From Aldehydirespirator sp965203575 (GTDB taxonomy: Bacteria; Actinomycetota; Acidimicrobiia; Acidimicrobiales; Aldehydirespiratoraceae): a DNA stretch of 64,000 nt. Position 1 is the first letter of the stretch; each line of letters opens with the position of its first letter. The translations under genes were made by a program, and so were the position numbers. The stretch is from NCBI GenBank assembly GCA_965203575.1, contig OZ241894.1, forward strand, positions 186,001 to 250,000, written 5' to 3'. Below are positions 34,781 through 42,462 of the stretch, in pieces. The notes beneath the pieces are model-generated. The model saw only the letters and a list, made by a program, of their open reading frames with translations. It was not told where the DNA came from and did not search any database.

Positions 34781-35569
34781 TCAGTCGCCGATCAGCACCT
34801 GCACGAAACGGACGATGGACCCGCCGCCGATGCTGTCCTTCACCGCGGTCTTCTCGCCGTGAAGCCCCTGCTCGAGCAGCACGCGCTCGGCGTACCAGCC
34901 CCGCATCCTGCCGTCCACGATCTTGTCCCACGCGGGCTCGGGCTTGCCCTCGGCCTTGGTGATCTCCAGCAGCGAGGCTCTCTCCTGCTCGATCTCGGTG
35001 GCCGGGATCTCGCTCGTGCTCAGGAATTGAGGCTTGGCGAAGGCGATGTGCAGCGCCACCTGGTGCAGCGCATCGGCGTCCACCCCGCTGCCCTCCACAA
35101 CGACCGCGTTCACGCCCCGCCCGTCCTGACGGTGAAGGTACGAGTCGAGAACGTTGCCGTCGGCAGCCTGCATGTGCTCGACCACACCGATCTCGATGTT
35201 CTCCTTCAGGACGAGCTTGAGGTCCTCGATCCCGGCTGCGTGCCCGTCCACCGCTCCGGGACCGCCGGAGAGCACAGAATCCGCGAGGGTCTGCACCAGC
35301 GAGGTGAAGCCCGCGTTCTTGGCCGAGAAGTCGGTCTCGCACTTGAGCTGAACGACAGCGGCGGCTTTGCCGTCGCCGGCGACCGCGATAGCGCCCTGAT
35401 CGTTGTCCCGGCCGCTCCGAGCGTCGGCTTTGGCCAAGCCCTGCTCCCGCAGGATCTGGCGGGCCGCCTCCATGTCGCCGTCGGCGGAGGTCAGGGCCTT
35501 CTTGGCATCCATCATCCCCGCGCCGGTGGCGTCGCGCAGTGCCTTCACGTCCCGAGCGCTGACCGCCAT
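34781..35569 (-). CDS. tsf: Elongation factor Ts
   Basis: A 262-residue guanine-nucleotide exchange factor for EF-Tu. The N-terminal UBA-like domain MAVSARDVKALRDATGAGMM leads into KKALTSADGDMEAA. The core motif VVQLKCETDFSAKN contains the TDF signature that contacts EF-Tu. The ATG starts one base after the rpsB stop. Co-transcription with rpsB is universal in bacteria. Confidence 0.97.
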   Translation of the reverse strand: MAVSARDVKALRDATGAGMMDAKKALTSADGDMEAARQILREQGLAKADARSGRDNDQGAIAVAGDGKAAAVVQLKCETDFSAKNAGFTSLVQTLADSVLSGGPGAVDGHAAGIEDLKLVLKENIEIGVVEHMQAADGNVLDSYLHRQDGRGVNAVVVEGSGVDADALHQVALHIAFAKPQFLSTSEIPATEIEQERASLLEITKAEGKPEPAWDKIVDGRMRGWYAERVLLEQGLHGEKTAVKDSIGGGSIVRFVQVLIGD

Positions 35570-35570
35570 C

Positions 35571-36680
35571 TCAGTTCTCCTCGTCCGGCTCGTCAGCGCC
35601 AGCATCAGCATCGCCGTCCCCGGCGTCCGCCTCCTCAACGACAGCATCTGCACCCTCGGACTCGACATCCTCAGCGACGGCATCTGCACCCTCGGATCCG
35701 ACATCCTCAACAGCAGCATCTGCACCCTCGGACTCGACATCCTCAGCGACAGCATCTGCACCCTCGGACTCGACTACGGCGGCAGCGGCCGCCTGCGACT
35801 CGGTCTCGGCGTCGTCGGCGACGGCTTCGGAGCCCTCGTCCTCAGCGGCGGCCGCCTCGGCCTTGGCCTTGGCCACGCGAGCCTCGCGCTCGGCTGCCTC
35901 GGCAGCCGCCTCCGCCCGGGCCAGAGCCTGCTGCTCGGCGACCTCCGCCTCGGTAAGGGCGTCACGGGCGGTAGTGGTGGCCTCGGTGCGCTTCGAATGG
36001 ATGAACCGGCCCTCCAGCACGGCGTCGGAGATCACACGGGCCATGAGCCGCCCGGACCTGATGGCGTCGTCGTTGCCGGGAATGGCGTAGTCCACGAGGT
36101 CGGGATCGCAGTTGGTGTCGACCACCGCGACGATGGGCACACCCAGCTTGCGCGCTTCGGTGACCGCTATGTACTCCTTCTTGGTGTCGAGGATGAACAC
36201 CGCCCCGGGCGGCTCCTCCATGTCGCGGATGCCGCCCAGGTTGCGCTCCAGCTTGGTCAGCTCCCGATCGAGCAGCAGCGCCTCCTTCTTGGGCATGGCC
36301 TCGAATTCGCCCGAGTCGCGCATGCGCTGGTACTGCTTCATCTTGGCGATGCGCTTAGCGATGGTGTGGAAGTTGGTGAGCATCCCGCCCTGCCACCGCT
36401 CGTTGACGTAGGGCATGTTGCAGCGCTCGGCGAAGGACTGCACCGAGTCCTGGGCCTGCTTCTTGGTGCCGATGAACAGGACCGTGCCACCGTCGGCGAC
36501 GAGGTCCCGAACGAAGACGTAGGCCCGCTCGAGATGGGCCAGAGTCTGGCGGAGGTCGACTATGTGGATCCCAGCCTTGTCGCCGTGGATGAAGCGCTTC
36601 ATCTTCGGGTTCCACCGGCGGGTCTGGTGGCCGAACTGAACCCCGGCCTCCAGCAGTTGCTTCATGGTGACGACGGCCAT
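35571..36680 (-). CDS. rpsB: 30S ribosomal protein S2 with long repetitive acidic tail
   Basis: A 369-residue ribosomal protein, longer than the usual 230-300. The S2 core (residues 1 to about 235) is standard, with VTMKQLLEAGVQFGHQTRRWNPKMKRFI (written here as its position, 4-31), a WQGGMLTN motif and the DTNCDP motif. After it comes an Ala/Glu helix-prone stretch, then about four imperfect 12-residue repeats of the form ESEGADAVAEDV (about 304-351), and an Asp/Glu-rich end. The ATG at 36680 has GGGAGAG upstream. The tail lies outside the folded core and would be solvent-exposed on the 30S subunit. Confidence 0.96.
   Translation of the reverse strand: MAVVTMKQLLEAGVQFGHQTRRWNPKMKRFIHGDKAGIHIVDLRQTLAHLERAYVFVRDLVADGGTVLFIGTKKQAQDSVQSFAERCNMPYVNERWQGGMLTNFHTIAKRIAKMKQYQRMRDSGEFEAMPKKEALLLDRELTKLERNLGGIRDMEEPPGAVFILDTKKEYIAVTEARKLGVPIVAVVDTNCDPDLVDYAIPGNDDAIRSGRLMARVISDAVLEGRFIHSKRTEATTTARDALTEAEVAEQQALARAEAAAEAAEREARVAKAKAEAAAAEDEGSEAVADDAETESQAAAAAVVESEGADAVAEDVESEGADAAVEDVGSEGADAVAEDVESEGADAVVEEADAGDGDADAGADEPDEEN
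35628..35771 (-). repeat. 36-bp tandem repeats inside rpsB
   Basis: Four imperfect 36-bp units encode 12-residue repeats ending in AVAEDV, AAVEDV, AVAEDV and AVVEEA. Base-level similarity is high between units, which suggests recent expansion and possible length variation between strains. Confidence 0.8.
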
Positions 36681-36838
36681 GCTTGTTTGCTCTCCCGGTT
36701 CTACGTGGCCCGCGCCGGACGCCTAGACGACCGGGTGAAGGCGCGGGTTGCGGAATGATTCGGCGACGCCGTTCGGCGCCGTCGAGCCCCTAGGGGCCAA
36801 CGCAGCAGTGTACGAGGACCGCAGGCAGACCGCGCCGG
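36681..36838 (-). promoter_or_regulatory. rpsB leader region
   Basis: This 158-bp gap separates the M23-like gene from rpsB. A candidate -10 box TACACT lies at 36807-36812 on the minus strand, which would give a 5' leader of about 120 nt. The leader contains a perfect palindrome CCCCTAGGGG (36787-36796) and an imperfect GGCGCC/GGCGTC hairpin. Leaders of rpsB often bind S2 for autoregulation, but no specific motif is confirmed here. Confidence 0.4.
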
Positions 36839-37366
36839 TCACAGCGGCACCAGCCGCACCCTCACCCGGCGCACGCCGGTGAAGTTGGCCGGGTCGGTGT
36901 AGGCCCCTTCCAGCCGCACGCTGAAGTGCAGCCTCTCGCCCGCGACGCCGATCACCTGACCCTGGTCGACGGCAGCGCCGACCCGCACGCTGATTCGCTG
37001 CAAGTACGAGTACGAGCTGACCAGCCCGCCGCCGTGGTCGACCGTCACGTGGAGGGTTCCGGCCACTGCGCCCGCGAACACGACGCTGCCGGAAGCCGCA
37101 GCCCGCACCGCGTCTCCCGGCTCGGTGTCGTACTCGACGCCGCGGTTGCCCGGACCGTAGGGGTTCTCGGGCGGGCGGAACGGGTCGGTGACCGGCGCGT
37201 CGACGGGCGGGCGGAACACGGGCCGCTCATAGTGCGTCACCGCACCGGCTGGCGAGGCCGGCATCGACGCGGCCAGGGCCACGGCCGCGGCCGGCACGAC
37301 AAGAAGGCCCGCGCCGCGCCGTCGAAGGCCCGCCCAGAATCGGCAGAGAATACATGAGCATCGCAT
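36839..37366 (-). CDS. Secreted M23/LytM-like protein with degenerate active site
   Basis: A 175-residue exported protein. An N-terminal hydrophobic signal (about residues 18-42) is followed by an M23-fold domain with PVTDPFRPP, the GDAVRAAASGSVVFAG turn and VDHGGGLVSSYSYL. In active M23 peptidases the zinc ligands lie in HxGxD and HxH. Here those positions read NRGVE (Asn74, Glu78) and RLH (Arg145, His147), so most ligands are lost. An M23 gene beside rpsB is common in Actinobacteria (for example Rv2891 in M. tuberculosis, from memory). It may bind or regulate rather than cut peptidoglycan. GGGGAG precedes the ATG. Confidence 0.82.
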   Translation of the reverse strand: MRCSCILCRFWAGLRRRGAGLLVVPAAAVALAASMPASPAGAVTHYERPVFRPPVDAPVTDPFRPPENPYGPGNRGVEYDTEPGDAVRAAASGSVVFAGAVAGTLHVTVDHGGGLVSSYSYLQRISVRVGAAVDQGQVIGVAGERLHFSVRLEGAYTDPANFTGVRRVRVRLVPL

Positions 37367-37472
37367 GGTGACGCTCCCCGGGTAGTGGTCCTTGCGGGGA
37401 AGCGCTGTCCGCAGCTTGCGGCTGTGTCCGCGGAGGCCGCTTCGCCGAGGCCGAGCCGCGGAGCGAAGAAAC

Positions 37473-38888
37473 CTACAGGCGCGAACGCGCTTTGCGGAGA
37501 CGGGCGAGCGTCTCGTTCTTCCCGAGCAGGCGCATCGGCTCCCACAGGGGCAGCCCCGCGCCGGTGCCGGTGAGGGCCACCCGGACCGGGGGCTGGGACC
37601 TCACCCGTTCACCCAGACTCTCGGTCAGTTCGTCGCCGACCCCCATGACGATGGCCTCCAAGCGCTCGGCATCCGAGAAGTCGTCGTCGGTGAGCCGGGC
37701 CTCCACCGCTTCCAGCACCTCCGCCGCCGCCCTGCCCTTGACGATCGACTTGCGCCAGGACTTATCGTCGTAGGTGACGTCGGGACACAGGATCCAGTCG
37801 ATCCATGCCGCGACCTCGTCGAGGTGCGCGATCCGTTGCTGGATCTCGCCGGCCAGCACCCGCACGGTCTCGCGGTCGTAGCGATCGGAGGGCCACGGAG
37901 CGTCCGAGCCGGTGAGGAACGGCTCCGCTCGGCCCGCGAACTGCTCGGGAGAGAGCGACTTGATGTAGGCGGAGTTGATGTGATCGAGACGGGCGGGGTC
38001 GAAGAACGCCGCGGCCGGCTTGACCGCGTCGAGGTCGAACAGGGCGACGATCTCGTCCAGCGGGCGGATCTCCACCTCGTCGGGCGGCCCCCAGCCGAGC
38101 AGGGCCAGGTAGTTGACCATGGCCTCCGGGAGGTAGCCCGACCGGCGGTAGCTGTCGAGCGACACGTCGTCGCGCCGCTTGGACAGCTTCTGGCGCTTGG
38201 CGTTGACCAGCAGCGGCAGGTGCGCGTACACCGGCGGGGCGCCGTAGCCGAGGGCCTGCCAGATCAGAATCACCCTGGGTGTGGTGTTGAGCAGGTCCTC
38301 GCCCCTGATCACATGGGTGATCGCCATGTCGTGGTCGTCGACCGCGTTGGCCAGATGGAACGTGGGCGACCCGTCGCCGCGGCGGATGACGAAGTCCTCC
38401 AGCGACTCGTTGCCGAAGCTCACCCGGCCCCGCACGACGTCGTCGACGACGGTCGTGCCCTCGTCGGGGCAGCGGAACCGCACCACCACGCCCGGCCCGT
38501 CGGCCACGTCGCGGTCGCGGGACCAGCCGTGGTAGCCGGCCGGCAGTCCGGCCGCGGCGCAGCGCTCCTCGATCTCGGCTCGGGTCAGATCACAGAAGTA
38601 GGCGGCGCCGTCGGCGAGCAGTCGCTCGATCGCCGCCGCGTGAAGGGCGCTGCGCTCGGACTGGAAGTAGGGCCCCGCGTCCCAGTCGAGGCCCAGCCAC
38701 CGCAGCGGCTCGATGATGGCGTCCACGTACTCCTGGGTCTTCAGCGCGGCGTCGGTGTCCTCCACCCGCAGCACCATCTCCCCCCGATGGTGCCGGGCGA
38801 ACAGCCAGTTGAACAGCGCCGTCCGGGCGCTCCCCACATGCAGGAACCCCGTCGGAGCGGGCGCGAACCTGACCCTGGGCGTGCTCAC
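37473..38888 (-). CDS. gltX: Glutamyl-tRNA synthetase
   Basis: A 471-residue class I aminoacyl-tRNA synthetase. The HIGH-equivalent LHVGS lies at residues 16-20 after FAPAPTG, and the KMSKS-equivalent KLSKR is at 234-238. The C-terminal anticodon-binding domain includes PVRVALTGTGAGLPLWE. The GTG start at 38886-38888 has TAGTCT 6 nt upstream and no Shine-Dalgarno sequence, indicating a leaderless transcript. It is divergent from the RDD gene. Whether it charges tRNA-Gln too depends on GatCAB elsewhere. Confidence 0.96.
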   Translation of the reverse strand: MSTPRVRFAPAPTGFLHVGSARTALFNWLFARHHRGEMVLRVEDTDAALKTQEYVDAIIEPLRWLGLDWDAGPYFQSERSALHAAAIERLLADGAAYFCDLTRAEIEERCAAAGLPAGYHGWSRDRDVADGPGVVVRFRCPDEGTTVVDDVVRGRVSFGNESLEDFVIRRGDGSPTFHLANAVDDHDMAITHVIRGEDLLNTTPRVILIWQALGYGAPPVYAHLPLLVNAKRQKLSKRRDDVSLDSYRRSGYLPEAMVNYLALLGWGPPDEVEIRPLDEIVALFDLDAVKPAAAFFDPARLDHINSAYIKSLSPEQFAGRAEPFLTGSDAPWPSDRYDRETVRVLAGEIQQRIAHLDEVAAWIDWILCPDVTYDDKSWRKSIVKGRAAAEVLEAVEARLTDDDFSDAERLEAIVMGVGDELTESLGERVRSQPPVRVALTGTGAGLPLWEPMRLLGKNETLARLRKARSRL

Positions 38889-38894
38889 GCAGCG

Positions 38895-38900
38895 AGACTA
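38895..38900 (-). promoter_or_regulatory. Leaderless -10 box TAGTCT for gltX
   Basis: TAGTCT on the minus strand ends 6 nt before the GTG start of gltX. Confidence 0.5.
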
Positions 38901-39012
38901 GCCAAGCACTCCCAGGCTTCTGTGCAACGCACAAAGCACGGCGGGACCTTGATCTCGCCTCAGCACGCTCTGCTACCGTCGTCGTGTCCGTCGACCTCCG
39001 AAGGAGCCGCCC

Positions 39013-39519
39013 GTGTCCGACATGCCTCCGCCCCCACCCGACGACTCGGGCTGGTCGTCCGAACCTCCTCCCCCGCCGCCAGACCCGTCCGGCCACGGAG
39101 GTGCGCCCGCCGCAGGATTCGCAGTCTTAGGGACCGGCGAGACCGCGGAGTTGGCAACGCCGGGCCTACGACTCGGAGCCAGGCTCATCGACATTGTCAT
39201 CGGCATCTTCATCGGCTTCATCGTCGGCTTAGTCGATCCTCTCCTGCTCCCCCTCCTGGCCGGCGCGGCCTACGAGATCTTCTTCGTCGCCCTCAAGGGG
39301 CAGACTCCCGGCAAGATGGCTGTGAGCATCAAGGTCGTCAGGGCCGACAACGGAGACTTGCCCGGCTTTGGCCCGGCGGCCGGACGCTGGGTCATTCCGA
39401 CCGTCGGATACGTGCTGCTGATCCTTCCCGGTCTGCTCGTCCACGCCTCGCTGCTGTGGGACGACCGCCGGCAGGGCTGGCACGACAAGGCGGTGAAGAC
39501 GCTCGTCGTCAAGGTCTAG
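39013..39519 (+). CDS. RDD-family membrane protein
   Basis: A 168-residue membrane protein. A Pro/Asp-rich cytoplasmic N-terminus (about residues 1-38) precedes an RDD domain with the characteristic LGARLIDIVIG at its start and two to three helices. The conserved KGQTPGKMAVSIKVV segment and the C-terminal WDDRRQGWHDKAVKTLVV follow. RDD proteins are poorly characterised, and some have transport roles. The GTG at 39013 has AAGGAG upstream. It is convergent with the hypothetical gene that follows. Confidence 0.9.
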   Translation: MSDMPPPPPDDSGWSSEPPPPPPDPSGHGGAPAAGFAVLGTGETAELATPGLRLGARLIDIVIGIFIGFIVGLVDPLLLPLLAGAAYEIFFVALKGQTPGKMAVSIKVVRADNGDLPGFGPAAGRWVIPTVGYVLLILPGLLVHASLLWDDRRQGWHDKAVKTLVVKV

Positions 39520-39548
39520 TACGGGGCCCGGGGCGAGCCGGGTCGCGG

Positions 39549-40070
39549 TTAGAGCCCTAGCGGGGTGCGCCAGTTGTCGGTGCGGGCGTTGGCAACGGCG
39601 GCCGGCGTGAGGCGCAGCGCTTCCTCCGGCACAAGATCAGCGAGGCGTAGCTTGACGTGGTAGCCGTGATGGCCGGCCGCGCCGGCGAACTGGTCCCGGC
39701 GCCAGGCCACCAGCTCGGCGTCGGCGGCCTCGTCCAGGAAGCCGAACAGCTCCAGCGCCACCCGCAGGTCGTGCATCACAGGCGCCCGGCCGAACATCGA
39801 GGCCCGGCGCAGCGCCACCGCCACGCACCCGGCCAGCGCATCGTCCTCCTGCTCCCCGGCCGCGAGCATCAGCCGGCCAGTGAAACGCTCAGCCAGCTTC
39901 AGCGCGTAACCCTGGTCGGGACCCTGGTTGCCGAGGCCGGGGCCAGCCGTGGGCTCGGTGCCGACCACCTCCCCGGGCCGGTCCGCCATCCAGGGCTCAG
40001 CCCGCCGCGGCGGCGACTGGTAGATCGACGGGGCCTTGGCCGTGGCGGGAACGTGGGACGGAGCAGCCAC
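39549..40070 (-). CDS. Conserved hypothetical protein (173 residues)
   Basis: I do not recognise a named domain. The first 45 residues are Pro/Ala/Arg-rich and probably disordered. From PGLGNQGPDQGYALKLAERF onward the protein looks helical and folded, with motifs EDDALAGCVAVALRRASMFGRAP and a C-terminal NWRTPLG. The GTG at 40070 is supported by a TACGCT box 8 nt upstream; an internal ATG at MADRPGEV is possible. No signal peptide or membrane helix is visible. It is divergent from the HicA-like gene with an 86-bp gap. Confidence 0.72.
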   Translation of the reverse strand: MAAPSHVPATAKAPSIYQSPPRRAEPWMADRPGEVVGTEPTAGPGLGNQGPDQGYALKLAERFTGRLMLAAGEQEDDALAGCVAVALRRASMFGRAPVMHDLRVALELFGFLDEAADAELVAWRRDQFAGAAGHHGYHVKLRLADLVPEEALRLTPAAVANARTDNWRTPLGL

Positions 40071-40078
40071 GGGGCGAC

Positions 40079-40084
40079 AGCGTA
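40079..40084 (-). promoter_or_regulatory. Leaderless -10 box TACGCT for the hypothetical gene
   Basis: TACGCT on the minus strand ends 8 nt before the GTG at 40070. Confidence 0.4.
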
Positions 40085-40144
40085 GCCCTGCACCGCCCAA
40101 CCGCCTTCGCTGGTGGTCGCAGAGTGGAGATACTTGCATCGGCC

Positions 40145-40150
40145 TATGCT
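40145..40150 (+). promoter_or_regulatory. Leaderless -10 box TATGCT for the HicA-like gene
   Basis: TATGCT ends 6 nt before the GTG at 40157, which decides that start over the ATG at 40124. Confidence 0.5.
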
Positions 40151-40156
40151 CCCCGC

Positions 40157-40369
40157 GTGGATAAGCTGAAATTGATCAAGGAGCTTCGGAAGATCGCGAA
40201 AGGTAAGGGACTAGCCCTCGTCAAGGTTCGGGAGGGCAGGCATGAGATCTGGGCAATAGGCTCGCAGATGATCCAGATTCCCCGGCACAACGAGATTCAG
40301 GAAGGAACGGCTGCCAAGATCATGAACGTGGCACGGCGAGTGCCTCCGGAGACGGAAGCACGGACATGA
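40157..40369 (+). CDS. hicA: HicA-like mRNA interferase (candidate toxin)
   Basis: A 70-residue basic protein resembling HicA toxins, which have a double-stranded-RNA-binding-like fold and cut mRNA. A Lys-rich first helix is followed by VREGRHEIWAI, where the conserved active-site His would be His28-30, and then IPRHNEIQEGTAAKIM, close to the family's C-terminal motif. The start is taken as GTG at 40157 with TATGCT 6 nt upstream. The stop overlaps the next start as ATGA, the toxin-first order usual for hicAB. Assignment is by motif resemblance; enzymatic activity is unproven. Confidence 0.72.
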   Translation: MDKLKLIKELRKIAKGKGLALVKVREGRHEIWAIGSQMIQIPRHNEIQEGTAAKIMNVARRVPPETEART

Positions 40370-40611
40370 CTGAGACGGCGGCTGAGACGGGTACCGATAC
40401 GCGGCCTGGTGACACCTTCCATGTCCGGGCGACGCCGGGGGGCGGCTGGTGGGGAATCACTGTCGATGAACTGGACACGGTGTTCGCTCAGACCAGGCGC
40501 TTCGAGGACGTGGAGGCCGAGGCGCGGTCGGCCATCGCCTTCTGGTTCGATGTGGACGAGTCGCAGGTCGGCGGCGTCATCGTGACGGCGACGGAGATCC
40601 CCCGCAGCTGA
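40366..40611 (+). CDS. HicB-like antitoxin partner
   Basis: An 81-residue protein with the partial RNase H-like fold pattern of HicB. A strand segment GGWWGITVDEL is followed by a helix FEDVEAEARSAIAFWFDV. The usual C-terminal DNA-binding domain of HicB is absent, so autoregulation by direct DNA binding is doubtful. It overlaps the HicA-like gene by four bases, which ties their expression together. A strong hairpin lies 50 bp downstream. Confidence 0.65.
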   Translation: MTETAAETGTDTRPGDTFHVRATPGGGWWGITVDELDTVFAQTRRFEDVEAEARSAIAFWFDVDESQVGGVIVTATEIPRS

Positions 40612-40660
40612 TTCCCGCCGAAGGTAGCCCCGCGAGGCCGGGGGGTGGCGTCGGGGCAAG

Positions 40661-40711
40661 CCCTGGCGGCGCTTGCGCCGCCAGGGCGCGCCGGCGACAG
40701 GACCCGCCGGC
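40661..40711. terminator. Bidirectional terminator hairpins between the hicB-like gene and cimA
   Basis: A perfect 12-bp stem (arms 40661-40672 and 40675-40686, CCCTGGCGGCGC and its complement) is followed by a second 7-bp stem (40690-40696 / 40705-40711). They lie between convergent genes and could stop transcription from both sides, although no T tract is present. Confidence 0.7.
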
Positions 40712-40734
40712 CGGACGAAGCGAGACGGCCGCGC

Positions 40735-42348
40735 TCAGTCGTCGGCGTGGAGGAGGCCGTAGACGACGGAGTCGGCCAGCGCCTGCCAGGACGCCTCGAT
40801 GATGTTCTCCGACACGCCGATGGTGGTCCACACCCTGCGCCGGTCGGTGGAGTCGACCAGCACCCGGGTCACCGCCCCGGTCCCCTTCTGGGTGTCGAGC
40901 ACCCGGACCTTGAAGTCGGTTAGCGAGATGTTGTCCAGCGCCGGGTAGACGTCGCCCAGCGCGGTGCGAACCGCGGTGTCCAGCGCGTTGACCGGACCGT
41001 TGCCCTCCCCTACGGCCACACGGCGCTCGCCTCCGACCCACAGCTTGACGGTGGCTTCGGTGTCCACCTCCACCGACACGTCGTTCCAGGCCCGGGCTCC
41101 CGTACCGGAGCGGTGGTCCAGCGACACCCGGAACGATTCCAGCCGGAAGAAGTCCTGCTCCCAGCCGCTCGCTCCCCGCATCAGAAGCTCCAACGAGGCG
41201 TCGGCCGCCTCGAAGTGGTATCCGGCGTGCTCCAAGCGCTTGAGCGTGTCGATCACCTCGCCCAGCACCCTGCCGTCGAGGGCCAGGCCGAGCTCGGCGG
41301 CCCGCATCTCCAGCGTGGAGCGTCCGGCCATCTCCGACACCAGCACACGGGTGCCGTTGCCGACCAGCTCCGGCGACACGTGCTCGTAAGCGTCGGGGCG
41401 ACGACTCAATGCGCTGGCGTGCAGCCCCGCCTTGTGGGCGAAGGCGCTGGCCCCCACGTAGGGCTGCTGGGGGTTCATCGGCAGGTTGACCAACTCGGCC
41501 ACGTGGTGCGACACCGACGTGAGACGGGGCAGGTGGCCCTCGGGCAGCGCCCGCATGCCCATCTTCAGCTCGAGGTTGGCGATGATCGGCACCAGGTCGC
41601 AGTTGCCGACCCGCTCCCCGTAGCCGTTGATGGTGCCCTGAACGTGCACCGCCCCGGCCTGTACCGCGGCCAGCGCGTTGGCCACGCCGCAGCCGGTGTC
41701 GTTGTGCAGGTGGATGCCGACCTCGCAGTCGACGTGGGCCGCCACCGCCGACACCGCAGCAGAGATGTCGTCGGGCAGGGTGCCGCCGTTGGTGTCGCAC
41801 AGCACCACCGTGGACGCCCCGGCCATGGCGGCGGCCTCCAACACTCGCAGGCTGAACTCGGGGTTGCGGCGGAAGCCGTCGAAGAAGTGCTCGGCGTCGA
41901 ACAGCACCCGCTTGCCCGCGGCCACCAGGAACTCCACCGAGTCGGCCACCATGGCCACGCCCTCGTCCAGGGTGGTCTGAAGGGCCTCGGTGACGTGGTA
42001 GTCCCAGCACTTGCCGACGATGCACACCGTCGAGGTCCCGGCTCCGGCCAGATGGGCCAGCACCTGATCGGAGTCGACCTTGCCGCGGGCCCGGCGGGTG
42101 GAGCCGAAGGCGACCAGCTCGCTGACCTGAAGGTCGAGCTCCGTGCGGGCCCGCTCGAAGAACTCGTCGTCCTTGGGATTGGCGCCCGGCCAGCCCCCCT
42201 CGATGAACGCGACGCCGAGATAGTCGAGCTGCTCGGCGATGCGCAGCTTGTCGTCGACGGTGAGCGAGATGCCCTCCAGCTGGGTGCCGTCGCGCAGGGT
42301 GGTGTCGTAGATCTCCACGGGCGACCGGCGCGAGGCGTCGCTGATCAT
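40735..42348 (-). CDS. cimA: (R)-citramalate synthase
   Basis: A 537-residue enzyme that condenses pyruvate and acetyl-CoA to citramalate, the first step of the threonine-independent isoleucine route. The catalytic DRE-TIM motif YDTTLRDGTQ is at residues 14-23, and FIEGGWPGANPKD at 49-61 is characteristic of CimA rather than LeuA. The metal motif HLHNDTGCGVANAL and a C-terminal LeuA-dimer regulatory domain (from about 420) follow, so feedback inhibition is likely. The ATG at 42348 overlaps the stop of a duplicated micro-ORF (ATGA). It lies downstream of ilvE in the leuB-ilvE-cimA orientation. Confidence 0.9.
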   Translation of the reverse strand: MISDASRRSPVEIYDTTLRDGTQLEGISLTVDDKLRIAEQLDYLGVAFIEGGWPGANPKDDEFFERARTELDLQVSELVAFGSTRRARGKVDSDQVLAHLAGAGTSTVCIVGKCWDYHVTEALQTTLDEGVAMVADSVEFLVAAGKRVLFDAEHFFDGFRRNPEFSLRVLEAAAMAGASTVVLCDTNGGTLPDDISAAVSAVAAHVDCEVGIHLHNDTGCGVANALAAVQAGAVHVQGTINGYGERVGNCDLVPIIANLELKMGMRALPEGHLPRLTSVSHHVAELVNLPMNPQQPYVGASAFAHKAGLHASALSRRPDAYEHVSPELVGNGTRVLVSEMAGRSTLEMRAAELGLALDGRVLGEVIDTLKRLEHAGYHFEAADASLELLMRGASGWEQDFFRLESFRVSLDHRSGTGARAWNDVSVEVDTEATVKLWVGGERRVAVGEGNGPVNALDTAVRTALGDVYPALDNISLTDFKVRVLDTQKGTGAVTRVLVDSTDRRRVWTTIGVSENIIEASWQALADSVVYGLLHADD

Positions 42349-42462
42349 GGACGTACCTGCCCGAGTGACGGATCGCTACTCATGGACGTACCTGCCCGAG
42401 GCGTCGCTGCTCATGGACGAACCTGCCCGAGTGACGGATCGCTACTCATGGACGTACTCGTT
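42331..42462 (-). repeat. 66-bp tandem duplication spanning the ilvE end and cimA start
   Basis: Two near-identical 66-bp units (42331-42396 and 42397-42462) cover the last codons of ilvE, the gap and the first codons of cimA. Each unit is built from two related subunits of 35 and 31 bp, beginning GTCCATGAGTAGCGAT and GTCCATGAGCAGCGAC. The result is four copies of an ATG-bearing segment, each preceded by GGCAGGT or its ilvE equivalent. Confidence 0.88.
42345..42449 (-). other. Chain of three overlapping 12-residue micro-ORFs between ilvE and cimA
   Basis: Three ORFs of 13 codons each run at 42411-42449 (MSSDPSLGQVRP), 42376-42414 (MSSDASGRYVHE) and 42345-42383 (MSSDPSLGQVRP). Micro-ORF 1 starts inside the ilvE end, micro-ORF 1 stops on the start of 2 (ATGA), 2 stops inside the start of 3 (ATGAGTAG), and 3 stops on the cimA ATG (ATGA). 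GGCAGGT lies about 7 nt before each of the last three starts. Whether they are translated is unknown. Confidence 0.5.

Noticed and set aside
37392..39560. A 722-codon plus-strand frame covering the gltX region.
   Set aside because: It is antisense to the intact glutamyl-tRNA synthetase gene and runs out of frame through the RDD gene; composition is Arg/Pro/His-rich shadow sequence.
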